A stretch of 64,000 bases of DNA from the NCBI RefSeq assembly GCF_035046485.1, contig NC_085138.1:28421047-28485046 (forward strand). Direction: 5' to 3'. This document shows, piece after piece, positions 46,058 through 56,200 of the stretch. Positions within the stretch are counted from its first letter, which is position 1; every line of letters begins with the position of its first letter. This stretch comes from Aedes albopictus. Lineage: Eukaryota; Arthropoda; Insecta; Diptera; Culicidae. The position numbers and the translations under genes were made by a program. Below the pieces are notes generated by a model. That model had not been told where the DNA came from. It did not search any database and was given only the letters and a program-made list of their open reading frames with translations.

Positions 46058-46645
46058 CCCCCGGGAGAAGTGTGAAATTGTGTTCCAGAGTATGCATTTT
46101 TTCGTTATTTGCTTGCCGCGTGAATAAAATTGTTAACGTAATTATCATTTTTGTTTTACTTTACTTCTTCTTATCAATAAGCATGAAAGAAAATAAGCAT
46201 TTACTGAATTTCGGTAATAATGTATGCCGAAGTTTTCGGCAATGTATTACCGAACCACTCGTCAAAGTTTGACAGTTGACCTTTGTCAAGTTTGCAGACT
46301 GGTCGGCAATTTGAACTTTTACCGAGATTTTTACCGAGCACTCAGCTGTTGGATTCTCGGCGATTTATTTTGCCGGCCTCGGCAAATTAAATTAAGTGTG
46401 TAAGAGGCAAAATAACAAAAATGAATACCATAATTTTGTATAAATAACACCTGAAAAATAACAAGCCTTGTTATTTTAATAATGAATGCATACCATAAAT
46501 TTCAAGTGCTCTATTTGTTATCCAGAAGGTATGAAAAAACAAAGTAATAACATTTCTTGCTATGAAATTGAACATTTTTTCGATAGCTCCATGATGTAAT
46601 AACAAATCTTGTTCTTCAGTTATTTTCCCAGCTAAATCAACAATA

Positions 46646-47398
46646 GCATTAGCATTAGCATTAGCATTGAGCGAGTCGCACAAATTCGTAGGTGGTACAG
46701 TCCTAGACCGCTGTTATGAGGGTTGCCTCCTTCCCGTCTGAACCAAAGCACAAAGATTTGGGACTAATCTCTGACTCTTAGACAAGACTGACGCAATCCT
46801 CCAATGGTCGAGCACTGTCCTGGCCACGTCCTTGCGACTGCTGAGGAATGGGAAAGGATGGTTAGTTTTGGACACCTATGAAAAATGTAGACAACTCTAC
46901 GATCTCTCAGGCCTAGGTGTCACGGGAATTTGGGTGTTGTTAGTGGAAGGGTAAACTCCAAAGGATACGCTTGGTCAACGTTCAGGCACACCATTGTTAG
47001 TCTTCTTCGAATTAGTTGTCTGCCCGATTAATCCTGGTTTTCTCGTCGTCTTGGTGGCATTTGGTTGAATTACTAGATTCTTCGGTTGATAATCTGAAAT
47101 ATAAAATAATATTAACATCGTACGTCAAATAAGCTACATATAAGTGATACGCTCGCCACAGTTGCATATTTTTACAATATTTATTATATCATACGATAAA
47201 TTTACCTCAAACCTGCTGAAATAAAATGTTGATTAGCAGTACATACATTGAAACAAAATTAACTACAAAACACAAAAAAGCATCAAACTTTGATCTTGGA
47301 ATATTTATAAATACGATAAATGTCAAGATCAAAATTTGATTTGGTAGATCTTACACCGCAACGCACCATTCTAAGGTGATCTACCCACGTTACGGGAA
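46646..47398 (-). mobile_element. 3' end of a LINE, 5'-truncated, with 24-bp target duplication
   Basis: A 753-bp insert bounded by a 24-base direct repeat starting ATTTTCCCAGCTAAATC (46,622-46,645 and 47,399-47,422). Read on the minus strand it ends in (AATGCT)n, four units (46,646-46,672). This is a simple-repeat tail as in several I/LOA-type LINEs, so the insert is a minus-strand retroposition product. No coding domain remains. It could alternatively be a SINE using the same tail. Confidence 0.65.
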
Positions 47399-47902
47399 AT
47401 TTTCCCAGCTAAATCAACAATACCCCATTAATACCTAACTTTGCTCAAATACCTCCAATTGTTATTATGGTGTTCTCATAACATTGCGTAGAATAATAAA
47501 GCAATACCAACTAGAGATATTAGAGCACAGGTTGCTCTTTGTACGGTATTTGCAAGGTATGCCCTTCTGCTCGGGCACAGTTGCTCCCAAGAGACTAATC
47601 TTTATATAATCTGAGTTTTGAAATACTCATCGATCCCGTGTAATCTCAAATAAATTGCTGCATGTTTTAGTAGATTTCTAACTAAACGCAAAGTTCTTAA
47701 ACTTGTATAAATGTTTTCAATTCGTGTTCAGAGGCAAAACCTCCAGTGGTGAACTCGCGACGACAGGTGACCAAAGATAGACCCAAAGCGGACACTTCTC
47801 GAAAATCTGAATTTCGACCGACGACAAGGTGTGGGTATTTCGGTAAAAATCGATTGTCTCGACAGAACAAGTTTTTGCTTCTACTTTCAACGAGATCTAT
47901 AA

Positions 47903-48564
47903 CACAGCGCAACATTTTTTTGTCTCAAGAGCAAACTTATGTGTCTTCGAAGGATTTTGGGCCGCTGAATCCGAATCCGGGCTCAGATTTGCTCCAACAC
48001 GTCACAATTTTGAGCTATGCCTCAATTTATAGGGCAAAATATGCGATTTTGGGCTTTTTTGACTGCAAGCCATTAAGCTTGGAAATATTTTTTTAATCAA
48101 TCAAAAGGTTAATTGGTCAATTAACATCTAAATTAACGACTCATGCAAAATATTTCGTTTTACCTAATCAAATTTGATAGATTTAAGCATTTTATGTTAG
48201 TATGAAAACTTGCATGCAACTTCCGGAGGGTGACTTGTATGGGAAATATCGTACCTAACATAAATCGCTTAAAACTATCAAATTCGATTTGGTAAAACGA
48301 AATATTTTGCATGAGTCGTTGATTTAGATGTTGATTGACCAATTAACCTTTTGATTGCTTAAAAAAACATTTCCTTGCTTAATGGCTTGCAGTCAAAAAA
48401 AGCCCAAAATCGCATATTTTGCCCTATAAATTGAGGTATAGCTCAAAATTGTGACGTGTTAGAGCAAATCTGAGCCCGGATTCGGATTCAGCGGCCCAAA
48501 ATCCTTCGGAGACACATAAGTTTGCTCTTGAGACAAGCAAAAAGTTAATTTTTGTTACGCTGTG
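47903..48564. mobile_element. Inverted-repeat element with TAA target duplication
   Basis: The ends are CACAGCGCAACA and, inverted, CACAGCGTAACA, flanked by TAA (47,900-47,902; 48,565-48,567). The two arms of about 300 bases are nearly complementary; for example TTTGGGCCGCTGAATCCG pairs with its complement near 48,488, and the ~50-base spacer centres on 48,230. A TWA duplication is typical of PIF/Harbinger-type transposition. Non-coding; the open frame crossing its left end (47,746-48,096) is spurious. Confidence 0.75.
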
Positions 48565-49010
48565 TAATTGAACTAACTTATCTAATACAATGCGTGCCTT
48601 TAAATTCGGCTTTATCTTTATATGTATATGTGAGAATATGCAAAAGTAAAATATATGCGACTACAAATTCGTCAACCTAGTAGTAAACAGTGTTATCATA
48701 AATTCTGTATAACAGTTTCAATTTGATATCAAGTAATTTAATTTTAATAACTATTCAGCTCCAAACAATTCGAATGAAAGTTTAAAATATATGTACTATC
48801 TGAACGAGATGTCATTTACGCTAGCATTTTGACATTTGAGTCAAATATCAAATTAAATGTTCGAATAATTTTCTATTTGTCGGAATTTTGGAGAAGTTCA
48901 GAAATCAGAAGGTTTCAATATTAGGTCTAAAATAATACATAAGATTAAGAAACAGACGAGAAACGTAATTGTATGGTTCATTTTTTTTTCGAAATTTTGA
49001 TACTGGGGGC
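48565..49010. other. hAT-like element interior, no gene
   Basis: AT-rich sequence between the inverted-repeat element and the GC-rich right end of the hAT-like element. Nothing else recognised. Confidence 0.4.
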
Positions 49011-49068
49011 CCACTTTTTAAGGTTTGCCCCGGGCCCCCCGAGGCCTAAATCCGGCACTGTTTTCGGA

Positions 49069-49350
49069 AGGAATCCCTAATGAAATAACAGCCGGAATTC
49101 AGGAATAATCTTTGAAGGAGTTCAATCCCTGAAGGAATGCCGAATAGGAAAACTAAAAGAATCCTTCAGATTTATCTAAAGCAATCCCTGCAGAAATCCC
49201 AGAAGAGATCTCAAGAGCAATTCCTACATCAATTCCGGAAGGAACATCTGAAAGAATCCCGGGAGGAATCCTGGGAAGATTCTCGAGAGGAATGCCTGAA
49301 GAAATCCCGGAAAGAATTCCTGAAGGCATCTCGAGAAAATCTCATGTTAT
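49069..49350. repeat. 12-bp minisatellite, block 8 (right of hAT)
   Basis: GAATCCCGGAGGAATCC-like units directly following the target duplication, continuing the array left of 44,114. The frame at 49,137-49,439 is a repeat translation. Confidence 0.65.
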
Positions 49351-50023
49351 GTAATCCTTGCCGTCTGACCGTCCACCTAACCGTCTTCTCTGCCCTCTAC
49401 CTTATCATCCATCATAACGTCTACCCTACCCTCCGCTAGGGTGGGGCTAATTTGAAAAAAAAATCTCTCCGGAATATGATTTCCCATGTGGAAAGTGATC
49501 TACTGATCGAAATGAGTGAGCTGTACAAAAATGAGCGATTTCGGTTGATATTTAGGGGTGGCGCAAAAGGTTTAAGTGAAATTTTTGATAGAGCAAACTT
49601 TCAAAAAACATGTCAAATTCAAACATAATTTATCTAGACTAAATCGGTGATTCTAGAACCCAATTGGACCAAATTTGTGCTCAAAATTGAGATGTCTCCA
49701 CTGATTTCTGAGATATTTGAAAACAATGTCGTATTTCGGTACTTTTTGGGTGGATACCAAAAAGATAGGAAATTTCATGAGGAAATACTTTGCCGAAGAC
49801 AGCATGACGTTTTTTCTATCCGTTTTAGAGTTATTCACGATTTACTATTTGAAATAAAATTGATTTTTTAGGTATTTTTCTAAAAATGTCACTTTAGAAC
49901 TTCCAAAAAACATATACAAAGTGAAAAATCACGTATGCTCAACAGTTTTGTCTTGATTGTGCTAAGGTGTTATGGTGACTTCATTTATTGAATTTTTGCT
50001 CCCGTTGACAAATCCATTTTCTT
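49351..50023. other. Unassigned, no gene
   Basis: AT-rich; short frames on opposite strands overlap (49,647-49,871). Nothing recognised. Confidence 0.35.
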
Positions 50024-50527
50024 CACGGAAACAAATCTGATCCTGTTTTTATGATTCACAAATCATAAAACATTGAAGTTTGTCATTTTATGAAATCATG
50101 ATCACGAATCATAATTTCATAAACTGAGCCACTAATATCATGATTCGTTGCAACCATTTTTCTGAGCTCGAGCTCATGATTATTATCCGAGCAATTAATA
50201 TCATGATTTGTTGCAACCATTTTTATGAACTCAAACTCATGAAAATTATCAAGCGTTACGCGCACTCCGCACACCTGTCAAAACGTGGTTATTCAGTGTG
50301 TGGCATCGCTAGTAAATGGTGAAAAAATGTAAAAAGCCATTATTTCAACGGGAATATAGTTTGGAATAACTATTATATCGATACTTTTTCTGTTTTTTTA
50401 GCGATCTAGTGTGTTCCTCGTTTCTTCCAAAGCAACTGGTAAGTAAAAATAAAACCAAAAATGTTTTCTTACGTACTTTTTTTTACTAATTCCTCAAGTC
50501 GATTGCACGCTATCGTTTTCGTTTCAG

Positions 50528-50641
50528 CTCCGCCGAATTCCGTTCAGGCTTCGGTGTTCGAGTTTCACCGCCGTCAAACGACACCAGCCCCATCCCGACA
50601 GCGTCCGATTCAACACTTGTTTCGGCTCCGTTTAGCGACGC
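50528..50641 (+). other. Exon-like module 1
   Basis: A 114-base segment between TTTTCGTTTCAG and GTGAGT, open in the frame that ends STLVSAPFSDA. The preceding donor GTAAGT at 50,439 would give an 89-base intron with a CTAAT branch-like word. The segment is serine/proline-rich; no domain recognised. It shares blocks with module 2 (CCATCCCGAC and CTTGTTTCGGC), and the two upstream introns share TCGATTG-ACGC-ATCGTT just before the acceptor. Confidence 0.4.
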
Positions 50642-50737
50642 GTGAGTAAACAAAAACGTATTAAAAATTTCTTCCAAATCAGAGTGCAAAATCATTTCTA
50701 ACTCATATTCGATTGTACGCCATCGTTCTTATTCCAG

Positions 50738-51026
50738 CTCAAACGGCTGCGGCTGTCAATTCTCGCCCCGGATCCGTCCAATCCCGTTCCGGCTTCGTTC
50801 CTGTTCTGACACCAGCACCATCCCGACCGCATCCTTCTGCTCTTGTTTCGGCAGCATCAAACGACGCAAGCACAGTTTCGACAGTATATGTACCAATTGC
50901 TTACACCCGGGCCTCTTCATTATTCGTTCCTTATCTGCTCGATCCCGTTCCGGCTTGGCCAAACTTCAGAATAGCACCGACCCTATTCTGACTCCGCAGT
51001 CTCTGAAGAAAGTATTTGCTTCGTAG
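50738..51026 (+). other. Exon-like module 2
   Basis: Begins after CTTATTCCAG and may end at GTAAGTG near 51,027, just before the assembly gap. Two frames are open across most of it: one containing TPAPSRPHPSALVSAASNDA, the other ending NSTDPILTPQSLKKVFAS. The intron from module 1 would be 96 bases with a CTAAC branch-like word. It is related to module 1 and so looks like a duplicated exon. Function unknown; the continuation is lost in the gap. Confidence 0.4.
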
Positions 51027-51045
51027 TAAGTGCATTATTTATGAT

Positions 51046-51545
51046 NNNNNNNNNNNNNNNNNNNNNNNNNNNNNNNNNNNNNNNNNNNNNNNNNNNNNNN
51101 NNNNNNNNNNNNNNNNNNNNNNNNNNNNNNNNNNNNNNNNNNNNNNNNNNNNNNNNNNNNNNNNNNNNNNNNNNNNNNNNNNNNNNNNNNNNNNNNNNNN
51201 NNNNNNNNNNNNNNNNNNNNNNNNNNNNNNNNNNNNNNNNNNNNNNNNNNNNNNNNNNNNNNNNNNNNNNNNNNNNNNNNNNNNNNNNNNNNNNNNNNNN
51301 NNNNNNNNNNNNNNNNNNNNNNNNNNNNNNNNNNNNNNNNNNNNNNNNNNNNNNNNNNNNNNNNNNNNNNNNNNNNNNNNNNNNNNNNNNNNNNNNNNNN
51401 NNNNNNNNNNNNNNNNNNNNNNNNNNNNNNNNNNNNNNNNNNNNNNNNNNNNNNNNNNNNNNNNNNNNNNNNNNNNNNNNNNNNNNNNNNNNNNNNNNNN
51501 NNNNNNNNNNNNNNNNNNNNNNNNNNNNNNNNNNNNNNNNNNNNN
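51046..51545. other. Assembly gap (run of N)
   Basis: About 500 undetermined bases, a conventional gap size, so the true length is unknown. Frames spanning it are meaningless. Confidence 0.98.
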
Positions 51546-52425
51546 TCCCTTTTTGCGAAATTAAAACTAAAATATGTTAGCCAATAGTCCATTTTACGAG
51601 CTGATTTGATTGAGAAAATCCCCCAGTCTCATAGGCGATGCGCACCCGAAACCATGATTCGAAATCTCAACAACATGATTTGGCTTCATGGTCCGAGAAA
51701 TCCACCAGACTTATAAGCGATGCGCGCCCGAAATCATGATTCGAAATCTTAACAACATGATTTAGATACATGGTCCTAGAAAATCCACTAGGGTCATAAG
51801 CGATGCGCATCCGACACCATGATTCAAAATCTCAAAAATATGATTTAGCTTTACGATCTTTGAAAAAAAGTAACGCATTGATAGCGTTACGAGACAATAA
51901 ATCATACCATCATGACCATAAATCATGGTGTATTTTTATAAAACGAAAATGCACTAGGCTCATGAAATCATGAGTCGTTTTTATGATTTTTGGGAGCAGA
52001 ATTTTACCCGTGTTTGATATAGAAAGGTACCTACTAGCGAGAAACTTTATCATTAGGTACCATTTTGAGATGCCTCAGTAGGCTATGGCAATTTTAAGAG
52101 TTATGTACTGATAATGGTTTATATACGAGCATAATACATACTCAAACGCAGGGTGAGTCCCCAAGCCTTTTGACTATGTGCAATTTTAGGACACGCTAAT
52201 AGATACTCACCATCCATTGACACTCCAAGTGATTTAGATGATGCCGTTGATATATCATATACTACAACGACCTTCATCATGGAAGCTTTTGAAGAAGCAT
52301 GCCCACTACGGTCTGTGAAGATCACAAGAGGAACCCCTTGGTAGATCTCTGATCTGGCGAAACTCAGGAAACAATGTAGAAAGAGTTGAAACAGACGACG
52401 TTCGGCTGGTTCGGAGGCTTTCAGC

Positions 52426-52678
52426 ACAGAGAAACAGACGTCACACTCTCATTGCTTCCCATCGATCACCTTTTTAACGGTTGATTCAAATTTTCAGAAG
52501 TAGGTCGATCTACCACTCGCGGCGCTGGTATCGTTTTTGTTCCTGTTTGACGTTTGCCCACTACCGCCATCTAGTGGCGGCCCGGCCAAACACAGTACGT
52601 TTAGCATTGGGCGATTGCGTTTTTGTGACGATGATTTTGAATGGAATTTGTTCTAAGTGTTACGTCAGTTTCTCTGTG
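52426..52678. mobile_element. MITE inserted in the LINE (7-bp target duplication)
   Basis: A 253-bp element with ends CACAGAGAAACAGACGTCAC and, inverted, CACAGAGAAACTGACGTAAC. CTTTCAG is duplicated at 52,419-52,425 and 52,679-52,685. The LINE reading frame matches family expectation on each side of the insertion, so the LINE was there first. A 7-8-bp duplication suggests a hAT- or P-related mobiliser. Non-coding. Confidence 0.85.
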
Positions 52679-54616
52679 CTTTCAGGTCGGCTCGCAAGGC
52701 CTACAGGATCCGGTCTGCTGAACGATCCGGCTGAAAAAACCTTTTGTACGAATGTTTCCAAATGTTTGAGTGAAGTCAGTCGGTTAAACAAAATCCTTGC
52801 AAAATCTAAGCATTTCCGAATGAACGAACTGCGTTTGCCAAATGGCGATCTGACTTCATCTGATGAGGAAGTTCTGGAATGCTTATTCAGCTCACACTTC
52901 CCTGGATGTGTGGATATTACATCTTCGGACGAACCCGATCTCTTTTCTTGTAGTTATGATACCCTGGCTACGGTTCAGAGTGTTGTATCTATAAAACCGA
53001 TGGAGTTGACACTTAATAGCTTTGCTCCTTTCAAATCTCCTGGGGCAGATGGGATTTATCCTATTTTGCTTCAGAAGGGATTTGATTACTATTTCAAACA
53101 TGTTTAAAAAAACTTGTTTGCAGTTTTGCTACAGGGTATATTCCCAAATCTTGACGGGATATTACTGTGAAGTGTGCGTCGTATGAAGAAGCTAAGAGTT
53201 TCAGACCTATCAGTTTGACCTTTTTTCTTCTGAAATGCTTAGAACGCATTGTGGATCATCACATCTGTGATGTTCATCTGGCCAACGTGCCTCTTCATGT
53301 GAACCAACATGCCTACCAATCTGGTAAATCCACTGTGACTCTTTTACGCAAGGTTGCTTACGATATCGAGAAAGCATTCGCTCAAAAGCAATCTTGTTTG
53401 GGTGTTTTCTTAGATATCGAGGGTGCTTTTGACAATGTCCCTTTCGATGTCATATTGGAAGCCGCACGGAGTCATGGTATTTCTCCAATGATTTCTAATT
53501 GGATTCATCAAATACTGAAAAACCGATATCTCTTCTCGACATTACGTTTAGCTGGGCCTGGGATTTAGGAAATTGATTGTTTGCGGATGCTCCCAAGGGG
53601 GAGTCTTGTAACCACTTTTGTGAAATCTCGTAACAGATACGCTATTGAGGAAACTCATCGTTAGTTGGTATGTGTATCACCACCCTTTTCGACCTGATGC
53701 AAAGCGCCTTTCAGGTAGTTGAGGGTTGGGGGTCGCCGATATGGCCTTTCGGTAAATCCGAGTAAAACATCTATTGTTCTTTTTACGGAAAGGCGAAACC
53801 TTAATGGCATTCGACCTTTGCGTCTCTTTGATTCTGAAATCGATGTGACTGAACAGGTAAAGTACGTTGGAGTCATTCTTGATTCCAAGCTTTCCTGGAC
53901 ACCTCACATTGAGTTTAGAATCAAGAAAGCTTGTATGGCCTTCGGGCAATGCCGGCGACCCTTTGGTACAACTTGGGGTTTAAAACCCAAGTATATCAAA
54001 TAGACTAACGCAACTGTTGTTCGGGCAATATTGGCCTATGGATGTCTTGTGTGGTGGCAAAAGGGCGAAATGAGAACGGTCCAATCAAAGTTAGGCCATC
54101 TGCAAAGGATGTGCTTAATGGCGATGTCTGGAGCGTTCTCTTCAACTCCCACGGCAGCGCTCGAAGTTCTCTTTGACGTTGCTCCGCTACACATTCATCT
54201 CAAACAAGAAGCACTTTCTTGCACTTACCGTCTACGGGTACTCGGTCTACTAGAGGAAACTCCTGTGAACACATCAACACACACCTCGTTGTTTCCACTT
54301 TTGGTGAATTGGGACAAAGTTGTCCTTGCTCCAAGTGATCTTACAATTGCTTGTAATTTTCCATATAGGACATTTTCCACGAAATTCCCTTCCCGGGAAG
54401 AGTGGACATCTACTTATCTGGAGAGATGTATTTCAGACGGCATCGTATGATACACTGATGGCTCTCTTCTCGAAGGTCGCTGGTGTTTATTCTCATGAGC
54501 TAAGGCTGCATCAGTCTTATTCACTTGGTACACACTGCACCGTTTTTCAGGCCGAAATCTTTGCTCTTATGTGCGGAGTGCAATCAGCACTTCAGCAGCA
54601 CATAATGGGCAAAGTA

Positions 54617-55576
54617 CACTCATTGCACAATTATGGGTCACACACAATTATTAGTCACTTTCCACTTTAATAGATAAATTCTAATTAATTACAAGCTTTT
54701 GTTAGCCATTATCATTTTTCGTTGATGAGTTGATTTGTTTTGTGCCACTATACGTATCGCACACGGGCTTATACGTCGAAACATACATATTTTCAGTAAT
54801 TTTTTGTTCGGCATAAAACCATCCTTCGAAGTAACGCTTCGATTGTGAACATCAGAAAGTGCGTGCGCTGATTTCGTAAGCTCTGTAAAGGCGAGCTTTA
54901 GTGATTTTCAAGTGCGAAATGGTATCGTCACCAGAACAAAAGTATAATTTACGTTCTAAATGTAAAAATTCATGTGACTGCAGCTAATTAAAGCTTATTT
55001 CAGGCAAAATTTAAATGACTCATTATTGTGACAAGGAACACCGAAAATTACACAATTATGGGTCACTTTTTGTGCAGCATAATATTGACAGTTCTGCGTA
55101 CATGGGTATTGCATACTTTTAGGCGTTTATCAGTGGTTATGTTGGAGATTTTGTCCCAATTTTGAAAAATTGATTCCAAATCGTGAAAACACGCTTCGTT
55201 AAGAGGTTTGAGACCAGTTTTAGATTCTAATATAGTTGATCTATCTAGAATAAGTGACCATTTATTGAAAAAATAGACAAAACATTATTGTTCAGCCGAT
55301 TCCTCTTGAGTGACCCATAATAGGCAACAAATTGACCCATAATTGTTACACAGCCAATTTTGACCCATAATTGTGGTTTTCATTAATTACCAACATTTCA
55401 GTAATTTTCACCGCCTAAAGTGAATTTTACAAGCAGATTTTTATATAAAACAATAAAAAGGAGTTTCAATGAAGAGAATATAAAATAAAAATAATGAAGG
55501 TGTTATTTTTGTATGAAAAACGATTCATATTATGAAATGATTGTTCCTTGAGTGACCCATAATTGTGCAATGAGTG
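54617..55576. mobile_element. 960-bp TIR element inserted in the LINE RNase H region
   Basis: The ends are CACTCATTGCACAATTATGG and its complement, about 24-bp perfect TIRs, flanked by TA (54,615-54,616 and 55,577-55,578). The word GACCCATAATTG or close variants recurs inside (about 55,020-55,050, 55,310, 55,333, 55,362), mostly towards the right end. No transposase. A TA duplication fits a Tc1/mariner-type mobiliser. Confidence 0.85.
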
Positions 55577-56200
55577 TAATATAATTCTATTCAGATAGCC
55601 AGGCTGTTATTGAAGCACTTGCTTCGGTCAACTCCAGGTCGAAGATAGTTATTGCTTGTCGAACTCAAATCGAGGAGATGAATTCGGCAAACGCTGTTCA
55701 CCTTGTATGGGTACCTGGCCATTCTTCCATCGCTGGAAATGAATTGACTGATGAGTTAGTTCGCACTGGAGCATCACATGACTTCATTGGCCTTGAGCCG
55801 GCTATTCCGATATCGAAGTGTTGGGAAAAGCTTCAGATTCACACCTGGGCTGCTACTCAATACAGACAATACTGGAATAGTTTGGAGATGTTGATATCAA
55901 TCCATTTGAATAACAGAAAGACAAGTCAAAGCTTGCGTGTAACATATCTATTGAATCTTTCTAAGCCAAAGACGTATTTTACACCGTTCCCCTCGGTGAC
56001 TCACAATGACACCACAATCGTTCAATTATTCGATTTTTTTCTTCAATTGCCCCATGGATATCGATGATGATGACCGCGGGGATAAGTGACTAAAGTTAGG
56101 CGATGCGTGTGGCCCCCAAAAAGTCGAGCCGAGAGAGGAGGTAATCCGCCATATCCGAACACAATTAATGTGACTTAATGCTCAAATAAATTTTTGTTAA

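Larger units (their letters stand above)
45156..46400 (+). mobile_element. CACACTTAAT-family element carrying an H3-like gene
   Basis: The ends are CACACTTAATCTCC and, inverted, CACACTTAATTTAATTTGCC, with TA on both sides (45,154-45,155; 46,401-46,402). Subterminal ACCGA/CGGTAA and TTTGACAGTT words match the simple MITE at 403-623. Unlike that 221-bp relative, this copy is 1,245 bp and holds a histone H3-like pseudogene with an upstream intron and an AATAAA signal. This looks like gene capture by a non-autonomous TIR element. Confidence 0.7.
45063..47575. mobile_element. TIR element with CCCGAGCAGAA ends, carrying nested insertions
   Basis: CCCGAGCAGAAAAGAATAGC at 45,063 is matched by the complement of CCCGAGCAGAAGGGCATACC ending at 47,575. 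The remaining native interior has AATAACA/TTGTTATT words, typical of this kind of AT-rich MITE. It is inflated by two insertions, at 45,156-46,400 and 46,646-47,398. No clear target duplication was found. Confidence 0.6.
44122..49060. mobile_element. hAT-like element, 4.9 kb, non-autonomous, with nested insertions
   Basis: The left end is CAGGCCCGGATTTAAGG and the right end, inverted, CAGTGCCGGATTTAGG; both are followed by G/C-rich CCCCGGGCCCCCC stretches. The flanking octamers TTTTCGGG (44,114-44,121) and TTTTCGGA (49,061-49,068) form an 8-bp target duplication with one mismatch. CAGNGCCGGATTTAGG-type ends are typical of Tip100/Zaphod-like hAT families. No transposase remains. The interior is largely made of later insertions: a SINE, the CCCGAGCAGAA element and an inverted-repeat element. 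Confidence 0.8.
50024..52012. mobile_element. TIR-like element with ATCATGATT-rich ends, containing exon-like modules and a gap
   Basis: The left end, CACGGAAACAAATCTGATCC, is similar to the inverted right end, CACGGGTAAAATTCTGCTCC. Both ends are then rich in AATCATGATT-type words (50,050-50,245 and 51,640-51,985), and CAAGCGTTACGCG on the left is echoed by GATAGCGTTACG on the right. No clear target duplication. The middle holds spliced-gene-like sequence (50,400-51,030) and the assembly gap. Element status is moderately supported. Confidence 0.5.
52140..56200 (+). pseudogene. LOA/I-type LINE (non-LTR retrotransposon), 5'-truncated and broken
   Basis: From about 52,220 the plus strand encodes the segment after the endonuclease (SIDTPSDLDDAVD, then AFEEACPLRSVKITRGTPW). 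From 52,730 it encodes SRLNKILAKSKHFRMNE, ECLFSSHFPGCVDI and FAPFKSPGADGIYPILLQ. The reverse transcriptase continues with EEAKSFRPISLTFFLLKCLE, HVNQHAYQSGKST and GVFLDIEGAFDNVPFD (53,400-53,460). The stretch that should hold the catalytic Y/FxDD is deleted or scrambled around 53,570-53,720. The thumb follows (LSVNPSKTSIVLFT, VKYVGVILDSKLSW), then a connection domain (54,031-54,450). RNase H is split by an insertion: VFQAEIFALMCGVQ before it and SDSQAVIEAL, VHLVWVPGHSSIAGNELTDE after it. There are many frameshifts and stops. The presence of RNase H and these motifs points to the LOA or I clade; clade choice needs a phylogeny. Confidence 0.9.

Noticed and set aside
47746..48096. 116-residue plus-strand frame
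   Set aside because: It runs across the left border of the inverted-repeat element at 47,903, so its second half belongs to a non-coding element.
51016..51592. Three 179-185-residue frames
   Set aside because: They consist almost wholly of the N gap.
52119..52427. 102-residue minus-strand frame
   Set aside because: It is antisense to the LINE segment encoding AFEEACPLRSVKITRGTPW; the sense strand explains the sequence.
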